From contig JAICWP010000012.1 of NCBI GenBank assembly GCA_025934735.1, positions 81,332-145,331 of the forward strand: a stretch of DNA of 64,000 nucleotides. Reading direction: 5' to 3'. Of the stretch, positions 42,694-50,914 are shown piece after piece (position 1 is the stretch's first letter; each line of letters opens with the position of its first letter). A program made the position numbers and the translations under genes. The notes under the pieces were generated by a model. It was not told where the DNA came from. It ran no database searches and worked only from the letters and a program-made list of their open reading frames with translations. This stretch comes from Terriglobales bacterium (lineage in GTDB: Bacteria; Acidobacteriota; Terriglobia; Terriglobales; Acidobacteriaceae).

Positions 42694-43002
42694 AAACAAT
42701 CGGCTGGATCGAAAGATGTCTTCACGCCACAGAGTAGCTGAACAGGGAACTGCGATCAAGTCAGGCATCGCCTGACAGACGCTGACATGAAATGCGACAT
42801 GGCTACCACCGGAATCTATTTGCCGGCACTATAAGACTCTCGACGCCGCGCGGATTGTTATGTCGCAGATAGGCCGCAGGCAAAGCCGCAGCAGCCGAAG
42901 AAGGAAATTCCAGCGCGCGAGCGCATCCTTCCCGCCGATGAGTTGTTGGGTGTTCTCCAGAGTTAATGGTGCTTTGGCTCCTTCGGCGTTATCATACGCG
43001 CG

Positions 43003-43269
43003 ATGAACAGCGGCGGTATTGCACTACTCATCTATCTCGTAATCGTGATTTGGGCGCTTACGGAAAGTGCCAAACGTCTGATGACACTCTTGTGGGTGAT
43101 CGTCGCCATTGCTACTACGTTGGGACTGTTCATGTTGCTGGGCGAGATCATGCCTTGGGGGACAGTCATCTTGGGCCACGCTGCTCTGCCGGTGTGTATC
43201 GCGATTTCCGCCTTCGTCGGAGTGACTCACATGAGAGTGCATCGCCGGGCCGCGAAGAAAGCTGCTTGA
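43003..43269 (+). CDS. Small three-helix membrane protein
   Basis: Protein of 88 residues, almost entirely hydrophobic, with helices at about 5-22, 28-48 and 52-72 and a basic tail (MRVHRRAAKKAA) that should face the cytoplasm. Not recognised. Upstream, 42835-42966, a 43-codon frame without a start (ending PADELLGVLQS) looks like a gene remnant. Confidence 0.55.
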   Translation: MNSGGIALLIYLVIVIWALTESAKRLMTLLWVIVAIATTLGLFMLLGEIMPWGTVILGHAALPVCIAISAFVGVTHMRVHRRAAKKAA

Positions 43270-43294
43270 ACGGCATTTCGTGAAGAATCGTTGT

Positions 43295-44377
43295 TTACTG
43301 CTGCTGTTCTCCCAGATCGGCAGGCGAAAGCCCCGCATTGGTGAGCCATTTCTGTCTGGCAGCTTGGGAGGTATTAAATAAATCCACAACTCGTTTGTGC
43401 CGGGCTACGGCAGTGTTCAGCTTCTGGTTGAAAGTATCGCGCACAGCATCCCGCCGAATGAATAGTTTCTCTTTACGCACGACGATTTCGCTCGAATTTG
43501 CGATTGCGACGTCGTATAAGTCCTGAGTGCTGTCGCACCAGTCTTTTTCAGCTTGCATAAGTGTTTGTTTCGTGGAAAGACTTTTGTCGAATCCCTCCAT
43601 AAAACCATGCCACAGCTCGTCCTTTGTTTGCTGTGACAGCGAGGAGGAATAAATTCGCGTCTTTGTATCCGATACCACTTGCAGGATATCAGACCATGTC
43701 TTCGAGTCTGAGTCGGATATGTGTTGAACTTGCTCCTTCATGGTGGTCATTTCGACCACACTCGCAAACGATTTCGCACTGTACAACTCGTCTAACTCAC
43801 GGATAGTGTTCAGCCTTGCATTCTGTGCTTTGCTTACGTTGATTATGTCCTTAAACATCTCGCGGAAAATGTCATTCGCCTGCTTTGGAAATGGCGAATA
43901 GCTGTTATCAAGCGGCAGTTTGCCAGCCGCCTGTTTGGCAAGCCTTCCGATCCACTGATTTGACGAGTACTGTTTAGCAGCTGAGGTATCGGTTCGCTGG
44001 CGGGTAGCATTCACCCCGACGAAAAACAACGAAACCCAGAAAAAGGTCTTGGCAAAGGTATTCCATTTCTGAGTTTGTTTCCTCCTAGCCACGATCACGG
44101 CGACTATAACTGGTATCAAAAGCATTCCAACAGCGTATCCCGATTTCTCCGCATTCGAGATATCGCTCCGAACTGCAGCTTGGGAAAAGGCGAAGATGAC
44201 TGGCAATACAATGGCCGGCATGGCCCACCAGGAGAGCGACGGTTTCTGTACGACACGATCTTCTGTCGGTTGCGACGCTTGTGGGATCGGTTCAGCTTCC
44301 GCAGGGATCGGTGCGCCACAGGAGCGACAAAACTTAGCAATTTTCAGGTTCTCGGCACCGCAAGCCGTGCAAAACAT
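43295..44377 (-). CDS. Zinc-ribbon membrane protein
   Basis: Protein of 360 residues. An N-terminal zinc ribbon has C-x2-C pairs (MFCTACGAE, FCRSCGAP). Three membrane helices follow (about 50-65, 80-95, 110-125: AMPAIVLPVIFAFSQ, YAVGMLLIPVIVAVIVA, FFWVSLFFVGV). The remaining 230 residues are hydrophilic and mostly helical. No enzyme motif was recognised. It is the last gene of a three-gene leftward unit with a second zinc-ribbon protein and a HEPN-like protein. ATG 44377 is set by the ribbon. Confidence 0.75.
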   Translation of the reverse strand: MFCTACGAENLKIAKFCRSCGAPIPAEAEPIPQASQPTEDRVVQKPSLSWWAMPAIVLPVIFAFSQAAVRSDISNAEKSGYAVGMLLIPVIVAVIVARRKQTQKWNTFAKTFFWVSLFFVGVNATRQRTDTSAAKQYSSNQWIGRLAKQAAGKLPLDNSYSPFPKQANDIFREMFKDIINVSKAQNARLNTIRELDELYSAKSFASVVEMTTMKEQVQHISDSDSKTWSDILQVVSDTKTRIYSSSLSQQTKDELWHGFMEGFDKSLSTKQTLMQAEKDWCDSTQDLYDVAIANSSEIVVRKEKLFIRRDAVRDTFNQKLNTAVARHKRVVDLFNTSQAARQKWLTNAGLSPADLGEQQQ

Positions 44378-44399
44378 AGATCGTTGCCTTTCCGACCTG

Positions 44400-45119
44400 T
44401 CATCGGCCCTTTGCTTCCAAAACAGAGTAGCTCCACGTCCAGTTCGGTTTTGGGCGCAAGTCACACAGAGTAGTTGTGAAACTCCTCGTCTCAGCGGATG
44501 GAACCTCGACCGTCACGTCCGCCGTGCCTCCATCGATGACTCCAGCGGGATCGGACAGCTGGACTCGCAGCTTCATGGACGTTAGCTCCTTACTCGACAG
44601 ATTCCGAACACGCCCGGTAATCTCCCCACAGTATGTGCCGACGTTCATGCTCAGATCGAACAGCTCAAGCTGGTTTACGGCTATTGGGGAATCGAAGGCC
44701 GTAGAATGCGATTCTCTGTAGAATATTGTAGCGATCCCGCCTGCAAGCAGCACCAGTGGTAAAACGATCCAGAAAACCGCTTTCCGCTTTCTTACTCCAG
44801 GGTGTGAGTAGCAACTGAACACCAGTAGTCCGGTTACAGCGATCACGCTGATGACTCCCCCAATGGTCGACTCCGCAGCAACTGCGATCCCGCAAACAGC
44901 GAAAACCCCGTACCAAAGCACGACGAGCTGAAACGTGCTCAGTTGGCGAATCGGGCGAGACGGCGTAGCGGGGCTGGAAGTCGGCGGCTGGGAGGAGTAA
45001 GTGTTAGTTTGTGGTGTTGTCGTCTCACTTTCAACGGCAGTCGATGGAAGCGGCTTTCCGCAACCGGAACACGCGCGTTCATCAGGCTGAGTGGGCGCGC
45101 CACAGAATATGCAGTACAT
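44400..45119 (-). CDS. Zinc-ribbon membrane protein with FxLYD-like domain
   Basis: Protein of 239 residues. The N-terminal zinc ribbon (MYCIFCGAP, ACSGCGKPL) is followed by a Thr/Ser/Pro linker, three membrane helices (about 62-130), and a C-terminal beta domain (about 150-239) with GEITGRVRNLSSKELTSMKL and the DVTVEVPSAETRSF strand pattern of FxLYD-type domains. The C-terminal domain probably lies outside the cytoplasm. The start at ATG 45119 is chosen by the ribbon; the frame remains open upstream but is not protein-like. It lies 22 bp before the next zinc-ribbon gene. Confidence 0.75.
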   Translation of the reverse strand: MYCIFCGAPTQPDERACSGCGKPLPSTAVESETTTPQTNTYSSQPPTSSPATPSRPIRQLSTFQLVVLWYGVFAVCGIAVAAESTIGGVISVIAVTGLLVFSCYSHPGVRKRKAVFWIVLPLVLLAGGIATIFYRESHSTAFDSPIAVNQLELFDLSMNVGTYCGEITGRVRNLSSKELTSMKLRVQLSDPAGVIDGGTADVTVEVPSAETRSFTTTLCDLRPKPNWTWSYSVLEAKGR

Positions 45120-45199
45120 CGCTTGTTCGACGCCTTCCTGAAAATAATTATCCGTCGCTTCCAGCAAATTGCAAGGTGAATTTGAGTTTTCGGAAACTC

Positions 45200-45790
45200 T
45201 CAGATGGCATTTTGGGACTGGTGGTGAGGAGCGGGTTGAGGTTGCGCCGGACCAAACTCTGCGGGGTTGATCTTGACGCCATACCGCTGATTGACGAGGC
45301 CCATCAGATACCATGCGGTCTTCAAGAGATACTGCACGTCATCTTCCGTGTTTGGCAGTTTAGTTCCCAACGCGGTTCCATGCACGATGTCGTGCCGCAG
45401 ATCATCTTGTTTTTTGAGACGTTCGGGATCGAATTTGTAATGCCGCATAGGCGAGAACCCCGCAGGCGGCTTGCATATCTGGTGGAGCAAATCAATCTTG
45501 TCCAACAGGGCATCATTACGAAGCTGGCTTAGCCTCTTGTTGAGTGCTTCTTCCGCGAGTCTCTCGTATCCCTTTTCCTTCACGTCCTTGAGTTCGAGCC
45601 GCTTCTTTTCAATGAATGGCTCCCAATCTGTTGGTGAAACGCACCAAGCTGCGCTGGCGAAGATGCCGCTGATTTGTGGAATAAACTCTCGCCTGACAAG
45701 GGCGTTTCCCGACCGTTCGTTGGCGGGTTGGTTGGTGTAATGCACGTCAAGGATATGGAAGTCTGGCCTTTCTATGCACGTGTCTTTCAC
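45200..45790 (-). CDS. HEPN-like helical protein
   Basis: Protein of 196 residues, mostly helical. The stretch KKQDDLRHDIVHGTAL contains R-x4-H in a helix, the RNase motif spacing seen in HEPN proteins. The rest includes EKKRLELKDVKEKGYERLAEE and LLHQICKPP. A C-terminal tail is Pro/Gln-rich (PAQPQPAPHHQSQ). HEPN domains are frequent in toxin-antitoxin and anti-phage systems; no nucleotidyltransferase partner is adjacent, so this is tentative. The start is GTG 45790. The two zinc-ribbon genes lie downstream on the same strand. Confidence 0.55.
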   Translation of the reverse strand: MKDTCIERPDFHILDVHYTNQPANERSGNALVRREFIPQISGIFASAAWCVSPTDWEPFIEKKRLELKDVKEKGYERLAEEALNKRLSQLRNDALLDKIDLLHQICKPPAGFSPMRHYKFDPERLKKQDDLRHDIVHGTALGTKLPNTEDDVQYLLKTAWYLMGLVNQRYGVKINPAEFGPAQPQPAPHHQSQNAI

Positions 45791-45898
45791 CGGCTATTCT
45801 GCTCAAGACGATGTGAGAGTTGCCGACTATGGAGAGAATTTGGGGAGGGATACGGTGAAAAGGTGACGCGCTGACTGATGCCTTGTGATTCCCCCTGA

Positions 45899-46141
45899 TC
45901 ACTCAGACTTAAACTCCCAGGGCTCGCGGTGCTCAAGGATCAGGTCGTATCTCACGAGAATTTCTTTTCCCTTGTGAATCTTGCAGCCATGATTGTCGCC
46001 CGGCTCGTTGTCGAGCCGACCGACTACCGCTTTCAGTTCTTCGTCGCAGCGATCCACGATTACCCATAACAACTCCCCAACGCCGGTGAATCGGTTGGGA
46101 AACTCGAACTTCACGTAATCGCCCGGTTCGTAGGGAGGCAC
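45899..46141 (-). CDS. Small hypothetical protein
   Basis: Protein of 80 residues. YEPGDYVKFEFPN begins a beta-barrel-like region, followed by GELLWVIVDRCDEELKAVVG and EILVRYDLILEHREPWEF, a pattern seen in small regulatory or plasmid-borne proteins of the DUF2314 type. No catalytic motif. AGGTG precedes the ATG weakly. Confidence 0.6.
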   Translation of the reverse strand: MPPYEPGDYVKFEFPNRFTGVGELLWVIVDRCDEELKAVVGRLDNEPGDNHGCKIHKGKEILVRYDLILEHREPWEFKSE

Positions 46142-46439
46142 CTGGCGCTCCTCATGGCTGCAATTCTACTGCATCGCTACGCGGTCAATTAACTGATTAA
46201 CGCTGGACGAATCGCACACGCCGCGTTATCCTTCGCTCAGCATCAGGAGTCGCCAGGCTTAAACGTCTGACGCAGCAACCGGCGCGGAGATCGCACGGTG
46301 CTTGGGCCACTTGGCCCGATGTGGCGGAAGGTAAACTTCCGCAACTGAGAATCTCCGCGAGTGTGCCGCCTGATGCTTGGGCGGCTTTTCTGCTTTGGAC
46401 TGTGCCTCCTGAGCGATCTCATGGTCGAAGGAGCATGAC

Positions 46440-46661
46440 ATGAACATTGGCCTGCCGAAATCCGATAGGCCAGAGCGCGCAAGAGAGGATCGCAGACTGG
46501 TGGGAACCTGCATCGCCTTGGCTCGTGAGCACCGTTTACGCTGCCCGGCTCTGAACCACACCCCGCCACAGTTCTGCGACTTCAGCTTGTACGATTTGAC
46601 GATCTTGCTGCGCCGGGCCGGGATTGAGTTGACGCCCGACGAGCAGCATGAGCTGTCGTGA
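46440..46661 (+). CDS. Small hypothetical protein
   Basis: Protein of 73 residues with AAGGAG about 7 bases before ATG 46440. It has a basic N-terminus and a C-terminal half with FCDFSLYDLTILLRRAGIEL. Not recognised. A reverse-strand frame starting at 46441 is an alternative, but has no ribosome site. The 300 bp upstream (46142-46439) hold no convincing gene. Confidence 0.4.
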   Translation: MNIGLPKSDRPERAREDRRLVGTCIALAREHRLRCPALNHTPPQFCDFSLYDLTILLRRAGIELTPDEQHELS

Positions 46662-46676
46662 TCTGAGGATCGGGTT

Positions 46677-46970
46677 CTATTGCCGGTGCGAACGCCGGGT
46701 GCCATTCCGACCGTCAGCAATACCGTAAAAGTCCAGCAGCTTTCCCAACCTGCAGTCGTACACGAGCGAAAGCGCGTGCAGCCGGTACAAATTCGGCGTG
46801 TGGCCCTTTGCCTCGATGTCCGACAACCTGCTTGGCGAGACAATGTAGTCCCGGTTTCGCAGGGACTTTGCGATCCGCTTGCTTAGATCGTGAACGTCCC
46901 GCATGTTGATTCCCAACTTCTCCCGTACTTCCCGCAACCGTTGTCCAGCGTGCTTGTTCGTGGTAGCCAT
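46677..46970 (-). CDS. XRE-family transcriptional regulator
   Basis: Helix-turn-helix protein of 97 residues. HAGQRLREVREKLGINMRDVH is helices 1-2 and SPSRLSDIEAKGHTPNLYRL is the recognition helix and following loop. The last part (CRLGKLLDFYG) completes the domain. Such regulators often repress excision or replication of mobile elements. ATG 46970 was chosen over an upstream frame start at 46982. Confidence 0.8.
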   Translation of the reverse strand: MATTNKHAGQRLREVREKLGINMRDVHDLSKRIAKSLRNRDYIVSPSRLSDIEAKGHTPNLYRLHALSLVYDCRLGKLLDFYGIADGRNGTRRSHRQ

Positions 46971-47010
46971 TTCGCGCAGCATTGTAATTGATGAACGTGC
47001 TGGATGACCA

Positions 47011-47436
47011 CTATGTTGGAAGTCGTGTGGCGTTTCCGGCTAACAAGGATCGAACGGTGCTCAGCAACTGTTCGGGCGGGACGGGCTTTGCGAGGATGGG
47101 AAAGTCAATGCCATCCGCCTTTGCCTTTGCCAAGATTTCGTTAGTAGTGTCGTCGCCTGAAAATAATAAAATCTTGCAGTGCGGAAGCCGCTTACACAGC
47201 TTTACAGCGGTGTTGAATCCATCTGCGTCAGGCAAGTTCACATCGATCAGGGCGAGATCGACTGCATTCGAGATGGCTGCGAACAGCCCCTGCTCTGAAG
47301 TGTGAGCAACAACAGTCCTGAACCCGGCTTGCTCTAACACCATCGCCACAGTCTTGGCGACGTTCTCGCTGTCATCAACGATGAGGAGAGTGGGCTTGCG
47401 CCTGCGATTGTGATGATTGTTCTTCAACCCCGACAT
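47011..47436 (-). CDS. Single-domain response regulator (receiver)
   Basis: Protein of 141 residues similar in size and sequence to the receiver at 41695. Acidic pair in LLIVDDSENVAKTV, phospho-acceptor Asp in ALIDVNLPDADG, switch Ser in LLFSGDD, and Lys in ILAKPVPPEQLL. No output domain. Both the Asp and Lys are intact, so phosphorylation by a host kinase is plausible. The start is ATG 47436. Confidence 0.83.
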   Translation of the reverse strand: MSGLKNNHHNRRRKPTLLIVDDSENVAKTVAMVLEQAGFRTVVAHTSEQGLFAAISNAVDLALIDVNLPDADGFNTAVKLCKRLPHCKILLFSGDDTTNEILAKAKADGIDFPILAKPVPPEQLLSTVRSLLAGNATRLPT

Positions 47437-47578
47437 GGCCCCAATGCTGGCGAGTCCTGGCGAAATCGCCTGTGGCTACATCGTATCACGGCCAGAGGGT
47501 GACTGGCGCGGCGACGTAGCCGTTCCACGTCTCTGGCCAGCCGGGCATCTTGTCCATAGACGTGGCATCGGATTTGGG

Positions 47579-47761
47579 ATGCACGCCACTACGCAACATA
47601 GCTCTACGCTCAATATCGACGCCGCGCTCAGATTCAAGTTGGCATGCGTACACTGCGACGAGAGATTTACGATTCAGGCTGACACATTGGAAGACGTAGC
47701 TCGCCAGATCGAGCAACGGATTACCCGGCATCTTCGTTGCCGCCATCCATCGAGCTGCTGA
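47579..47761 (+). CDS. Small CxxC zinc-finger-like protein
   Basis: Protein of 60 residues containing CVHCDERFTIQAD and a second ligand pair in HLRCRH with a final Cys, the pattern of a zinc finger. Ribosome-site support is weak (GGATTTGGG before ATG). It may be one of several single-finger proteins of the element. Confidence 0.4.
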   Translation: MHATTQHSSTLNIDAALRFKLACVHCDERFTIQADTLEDVARQIEQRITRHLRCRHPSSC

Positions 47762-47865
47762 GTCGCTCGCCAGCGTCCGCGAATGGCGGACGGGAGTCGA
47801 ACTGCTGGACGCGGTGGAGTGGTAGTCTCTTGCAAAGCGTCCCCCTCCCCCGCTACCATAATCGC

Positions 47866-48066
47866 GTGGCTGCTGATGATCAGTCCGAACCAGCCCGTCG
47901 TGCCGCGCGCATTCGCGCTCTGTTGGAAAACTCTGACGCCCTGATCAGCAAATCCAGGGAGTTGCGCGAGCGGTCGCAAACTCTACTCCAAGACAATGCC
48001 GACATGCGAGAGTTCCTACGCGAATCGATTCTGAACATATACGTCAGGCGCGAACGCAGCGACTGA
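47866..48066 (+). CDS. Small coiled-coil protein (possibly leaderless)
   Basis: Protein of 66 residues dominated by a heptad-like helix (RRAARIRALLENSDALISKS, RELRERSQTLLQDNADM). CATAAT (47857-47862) ends three bases before GTG 47866 and there is no ribosome site, so leaderless expression is possible. A second small coiled-coil gene with a similar ALI-x3-REL core lies head-on at 48071-48259. Confidence 0.5.
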   Translation: MAADDQSEPARRAARIRALLENSDALISKSRELRERSQTLLQDNADMREFLRESILNIYVRRERSD

Positions 48067-48070
48067 GTAG

Positions 48071-48259
48071 TCAGTTCTGCGATACTGTTTCCTTGCGCCC
48101 GTTGTTGTCATTCGGCGGACGAGCAATTCTCCATCGACGCTCCACCTTCATTCTAAGTTCGCGCGCTTGTTCGATCAGGGCTTCGGCTTCACGGCGTAGC
48201 TCAGCGGCGGTTTGATGCAGGGCTTTCGCTATTTGCAGATTTTCTTCAGGCTTTTTCAC
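48071..48259 (-). CDS. Small coiled-coil protein
   Basis: Protein of 62 residues with a GTG start at 48259 preceded by AAGGAAGG. A single long helix (LHQTAAELRREAEALIEQAR) precedes a basic tail (MKVERRWRIARPPND). The ALIEQARELR core resembles the ALISKSRELR of the neighbour. Function unknown. Confidence 0.5.
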   Translation of the reverse strand: MKKPEENLQIAKALHQTAAELRREAEALIEQARELRMKVERRWRIARPPNDNNGRKETVSQN

Positions 48260-48386
48260 GACAACCTTCCTTACGAGTCATCGGCGCAACCCTATCGAAT
48301 GGTAGAGATGCGACTCTCTTCCGCAGGTTGTGTTGGAAGGAATGTTTTTGTTGTGCGCGGCGGCTGGCGTGGCGAAACCATCAGAG

Positions 48387-48746
48387 CTAAGCTGACGCTG
48401 CCTTATCGACCAATGAAGCCACGGCAGCGAGCAAGTGTTCCGGCCCGTCGAGATTGTGGATGAATGCGTTCGCCGCGTGAACCTGGGGATGCTGCGACTC
48501 CGAATGCATACACAACACTTTCGCTCCCGCGCGACGAGCCTCCGTGGCAATCACGTTCTTCTCACCAAGGTCGTAACGCTGCCCAACAACTACCACGTCG
48601 AACGGCTCACGTTTTATCGCCGCAAGCGCATCCTGCACATTAACGGCGGTGATTACCTGATACCCTCCCTGCCGCAGGACTTCAGTGCGCGTGACCAGCG
48701 CGCCACCTTCGCGGCAGACGGAAAGTAGCTTGGCTAGGCGGGACAT
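48387..48746 (-). CDS. Degenerate receiver-like protein (pseudo-receiver)
   Basis: Protein of 119 residues with a receiver-like fold pattern: LAKLLSVCREGGALVTRTEV, then YQVITAVNVQDALAAI and FDVVVVGQRYDLGEKNVI. Where the phospho-acceptor Asp should be it has Gly, and the acidic pair is missing, so it cannot be phosphorylated in the usual way. The C-terminal NLDGPEHLLAAVASLV completes the fold. Similar Asp-less proteins are common in Acidobacteria. ATG 48746 (MSRLAKLL) was chosen. Confidence 0.65.
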   Translation of the reverse strand: MSRLAKLLSVCREGGALVTRTEVLRQGGYQVITAVNVQDALAAIKREPFDVVVVGQRYDLGEKNVIATEARRAGAKVLCMHSESQHPQVHAANAFIHNLDGPEHLLAAVASLVDKAASA

Positions 48747-48867
48747 GGGCTGTGGCCGCTCCTTGTCGGCCTGCACGCGCTGTCATGGGGAGCATTTGTC
48801 GCACACTGAGCTGCAGAAGAAAGACGCAGCAGCATAACGTCGCAGTTCCTTCGCGCTCTGCAGCCCT

Positions 48868-49077
48868 TCAGGCGCTTTGGGCAACACTCAGCCGCGTATC
48901 GCGCACCACCAGATCGCGTTTGCAGAGAAAAAACACGTGCCCGTTGGCACAGATGAAAGCAGCAAGCGCGCTCACGTCACGGTCTTCACCATCAACCTTC
49001 GCGGTGACGCTGTACTTCTGAAGGGTGGTATTGACACTGATGTCGTTGCAGACCGGGCAGCAATGTGGTCGAAACAT
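48868..49077 (-). CDS. Small zinc-ribbon-like protein
   Basis: Protein of 69 residues. CCPVCNDISVN supplies one pair of Cys and FICANGHVFFLCKRD the second ligands, including C-x2-GH. AGGAGAA lies 8 bases before ATG 49077, supporting this start over longer options. Function unknown. Confidence 0.6.
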   Translation of the reverse strand: MFRPHCCPVCNDISVNTTLQKYSVTAKVDGEDRDVSALAAFICANGHVFFLCKRDLVVRDTRLSVAQSA

Positions 49078-49426
49078 GGACCGTTCTCCTGGGGAGAGTC
49101 TAAGCATAGCGCCTTCTACAACCCTGAACAATCGAAAAAACTTGCTTGGCCGTGGTCGGTTTTCGGCCAGAACCCGCGCCAGGAGCCTGGTTCCCGCTGC
49201 CAGGCTGGTGTATGGCAAGCCGGTGCTACGCCGGACACCCTAACCCCCCTTATCCCGGCCCCAGCCGCCCGTATAAGCCAATTCTGACCGTTTGACCATA
49301 ACCACTTGATTACCGTCGCCACCTATGCCATCTCCATGTCCCGCCAGGGCTTACCAGCTACTCCGGTTGCGTGTGTCCTATCAGCCTGGTAGTCTGTTAA
49401 CTTATGCGTAAACACGCAGGGGCACC
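49078..49426. other. Intergenic region upstream of second HTH_17 gene
   Basis: About 350 bp with no supported gene. It contains GCGTAAACACGC (an imperfect palindrome near 49406-49417) just before the HTH_17 gene, possibly an operator. Confidence 0.35.
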
Positions 49427-49636
49427 TTGAACGACTCCATGTACACACCCCGGCAGGCGGCAGAGAAGCTGGGGATCAGGTTGGACTATTGCTACCGGCT
49501 GATCACCAACGGTGGCATTCCAGCAGCACGTATCAACGGGCAATGGTTCGTGTCGAGAGACGCAGTTGACGCACACCTGGCTAAGTCCCGCGTCCGCAAA
49601 TATCGTGCGCGGCTGTTAGCAGTGATGGGCGCGTAG
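49427..49636 (+). CDS. HTH_17 (excisionase/DNA-binding) family protein
   Basis: Protein of 69 residues almost entirely made of a MerR-like helix-turn-helix: YTPRQAAEKLGIRLDYCYRL, INGQWFVSRDAVDAHLAKS. TTG 49427 is the likely start, with an ATG at 49439 also possible. It is the second HTH_17 protein of the element and precedes the replication region, so it may regulate replication or copy number rather than excision. Confidence 0.72.
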   Translation: MNDSMYTPRQAAEKLGIRLDYCYRLITNGGIPAARINGQWFVSRDAVDAHLAKSRVRKYRARLLAVMGA

Positions 49637-49655
49637 GTAGGAATTGGAAACAAAA

Positions 49656-49690
49656 ACGGCCAGACAGGAGCCGCAAACTCCTCTGGCCGT
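49656..49690. repeat. Strong hairpin between HTH_17 gene and next gene
   Basis: ACGGCCAGA-CA-GGAG (49656-49670) pairs with CTCCTCTGGCCGT (49678-49690), 13 pairs with a 2-nt bulge. No T-run follows. It could act as an attenuator or RNA stability element. Confidence 0.6.
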
Positions 49691-49734
49691 GGAAGTTCGG
49701 AAGTCGAAGTCAGTTGTTTGGAAAGAGGAACAGC

Positions 49735-50193
49735 ATGAAGCGTTCTACGTTTAGTAGTCTACCAGACTCACCCCTGCCGGATCAAATTTCCCGGCCAATT
49801 CTGCGGTTAATTCGCAGTCTCGCTCCGAAGGACAGCACGCCGCCGACATCAATTGCTGCGGTCGAAGCGTACAAGCGAAAGTTCTTGCGGCATCTCGAAC
49901 AGCAGTTATCCGCCGCAAGCGAAATCATCCACGATGCGCTGGTCGCTGACGGTCGTAGCGAAGCCGCAGCGAACGCGGAAGTAGATCGCTTCGCCAATGA
50001 AGTCGCTGGTGTTGTGCGGTCGTTCCGTCTGGAGAGCATGTCGAGCACCATGGGTGCGGAGGAGTTAGATCGCGCCCAGGCCGTTTTGGAGGGCATCCAC
50101 CCGCCCGCTGCAGAAAGGTGGCTGCGCATGATCCGCGCGCACACTTGTCCGAAATGCGGTTCCCACGCGCGCCCGGCCAAATGGCACGGATAG
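49735..50193 (+). CDS. Hypothetical protein with C-terminal CPKCG motif
   Basis: Helical protein of 152 residues. AGAGGAA precedes ATG 49735. Two long helices (VEAYKRKFLRHLEQQLSAAS, EVDRFANEVAGVVRSF) precede a C-terminal CPKCGSHARP that may be half a zinc site. No family was recognised. It lies upstream of the replication ATPase, in the same direction. Confidence 0.6.
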   Translation: MKRSTFSSLPDSPLPDQISRPILRLIRSLAPKDSTPPTSIAAVEAYKRKFLRHLEQQLSAASEIIHDALVADGRSEAAANAEVDRFANEVAGVVRSFRLESMSSTMGAEELDRAQAVLEGIHPPAAERWLRMIRAHTCPKCGSHARPAKWHG

Positions 50194-50238
50194 GCTCACT
50201 TACGCTGTTCTAACCGAAGCTGCGGGTTTCACCTGTCG

Positions 50239-50538
50239 ATGGAAACGGCGATGGTGATGGATTTGGATCGCGGTCTGAACGACTTGAAAGCCTTGCCTGA
50301 CGTCGCCAAGGACGGCCTTGCAGGGCTGAAGACTCCCGAAACTTTATTCGGGGACGATTTTTCTTCTCCTACTGCACCAGCAGCTTACAAGGACAATCGT
50401 CACAGTATAATTTCCGTAACCGGAACGAGTAACCATCTACTCGCATCGAAGTCTGTAGCAACACAACGATCAAGAGGATCGAGAGGATCGGAACATGAAA
50501 CTCCAACCCGTCAACCCCAACTCCACACACAATCCTAA
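50239..50538 (+). CDS. Doubtful ORF upstream of replication gene
   Basis: Frame of 99 codons. The N-terminal part (MDLDRGLNDLKALPDVAKDG) looks protein-like, but the second half runs through the promoter at 50384-50411 and the AGGATCG direct repeats. Probably at most the first part is real. Confidence 0.25.
   Translation: METAMVMDLDRGLNDLKALPDVAKDGLAGLKTPETLFGDDFSSPTAPAAYKDNRHSIISVTGTSNHLLASKSVATQRSRGSRGSEHETPTRQPQLHTQS
50384..50411 (+). promoter_or_regulatory. Sigma-70 promoter of the DUF5659/AAA unit
   Basis: CTTACA (50384-50389) and a perfect TATAAT (50406-50411) with a 16-bp spacer. The leader of about 75 nt includes tandem AGGATCG repeats (about 50472-50490) before the ATG at 50495. Confidence 0.5.
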
Positions 50539-50914
50539 TGACGCTCAGGTTTATGTTACGAACCAGCTTGCTATCGCCGCGTTTCTGACCGCGACCGGCT
50601 CGCTGAAACTTCTCCGTACAGATTGGGACGACAGCAGAAGCATGGGGTTCTTCGTTTTCCTTGATCCGCTCGACAGAGGGCCAGAATTAGAGAGCGAATT
50701 TCTCACTGCCGATGCATCGGCACCCGCCCAAAAGTTCCACCATCAACTGCGCGTGCTCCGGCAGATGATCGAATCCGTCAAACGCAACCGCGACGTACAG
50801 CCATACGCTCGCCGTAACAACAATGGGAGAAACAATGATGACAAGTTTTCACGATCCACCGATCTGAAGAGAGGAACCTATGGCACCACAGCAAACTCCG
50901 TCCACAACCGCTAA
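50495..50914 (+). CDS. DUF5659-like protein
   Basis: Protein of 139 residues. The core VYVTNQLAIAAFLTATGSLK, then the WDDSRSMGFFVFLDPLDRG segment match a small phage/mobile-element family (DUF5659-like). The rest is hydrophilic, with an Asn/Arg-rich tail. GAGGATCGGAAC gives a ribosome site. Its 3' end overlaps the start of the AAA ATPase gene by 35 bp, so the two are coupled. Confidence 0.65.
   Translation: MKLQPVNPNSTHNPNDAQVYVTNQLAIAAFLTATGSLKLLRTDWDDSRSMGFFVFLDPLDRGPELESEFLTADASAPAQKFHHQLRVLRQMIESVKRNRDVQPYARRNNNGRNNDDKFSRSTDLKRGTYGTTANSVHNR

Noticed and set aside
42835..42966. Short frame ending PADELLGVLQS
   Set aside because: The sequence looks protein-like but has no start codon in frame; it may be a gene remnant and is only mentioned under the 43003 gene.
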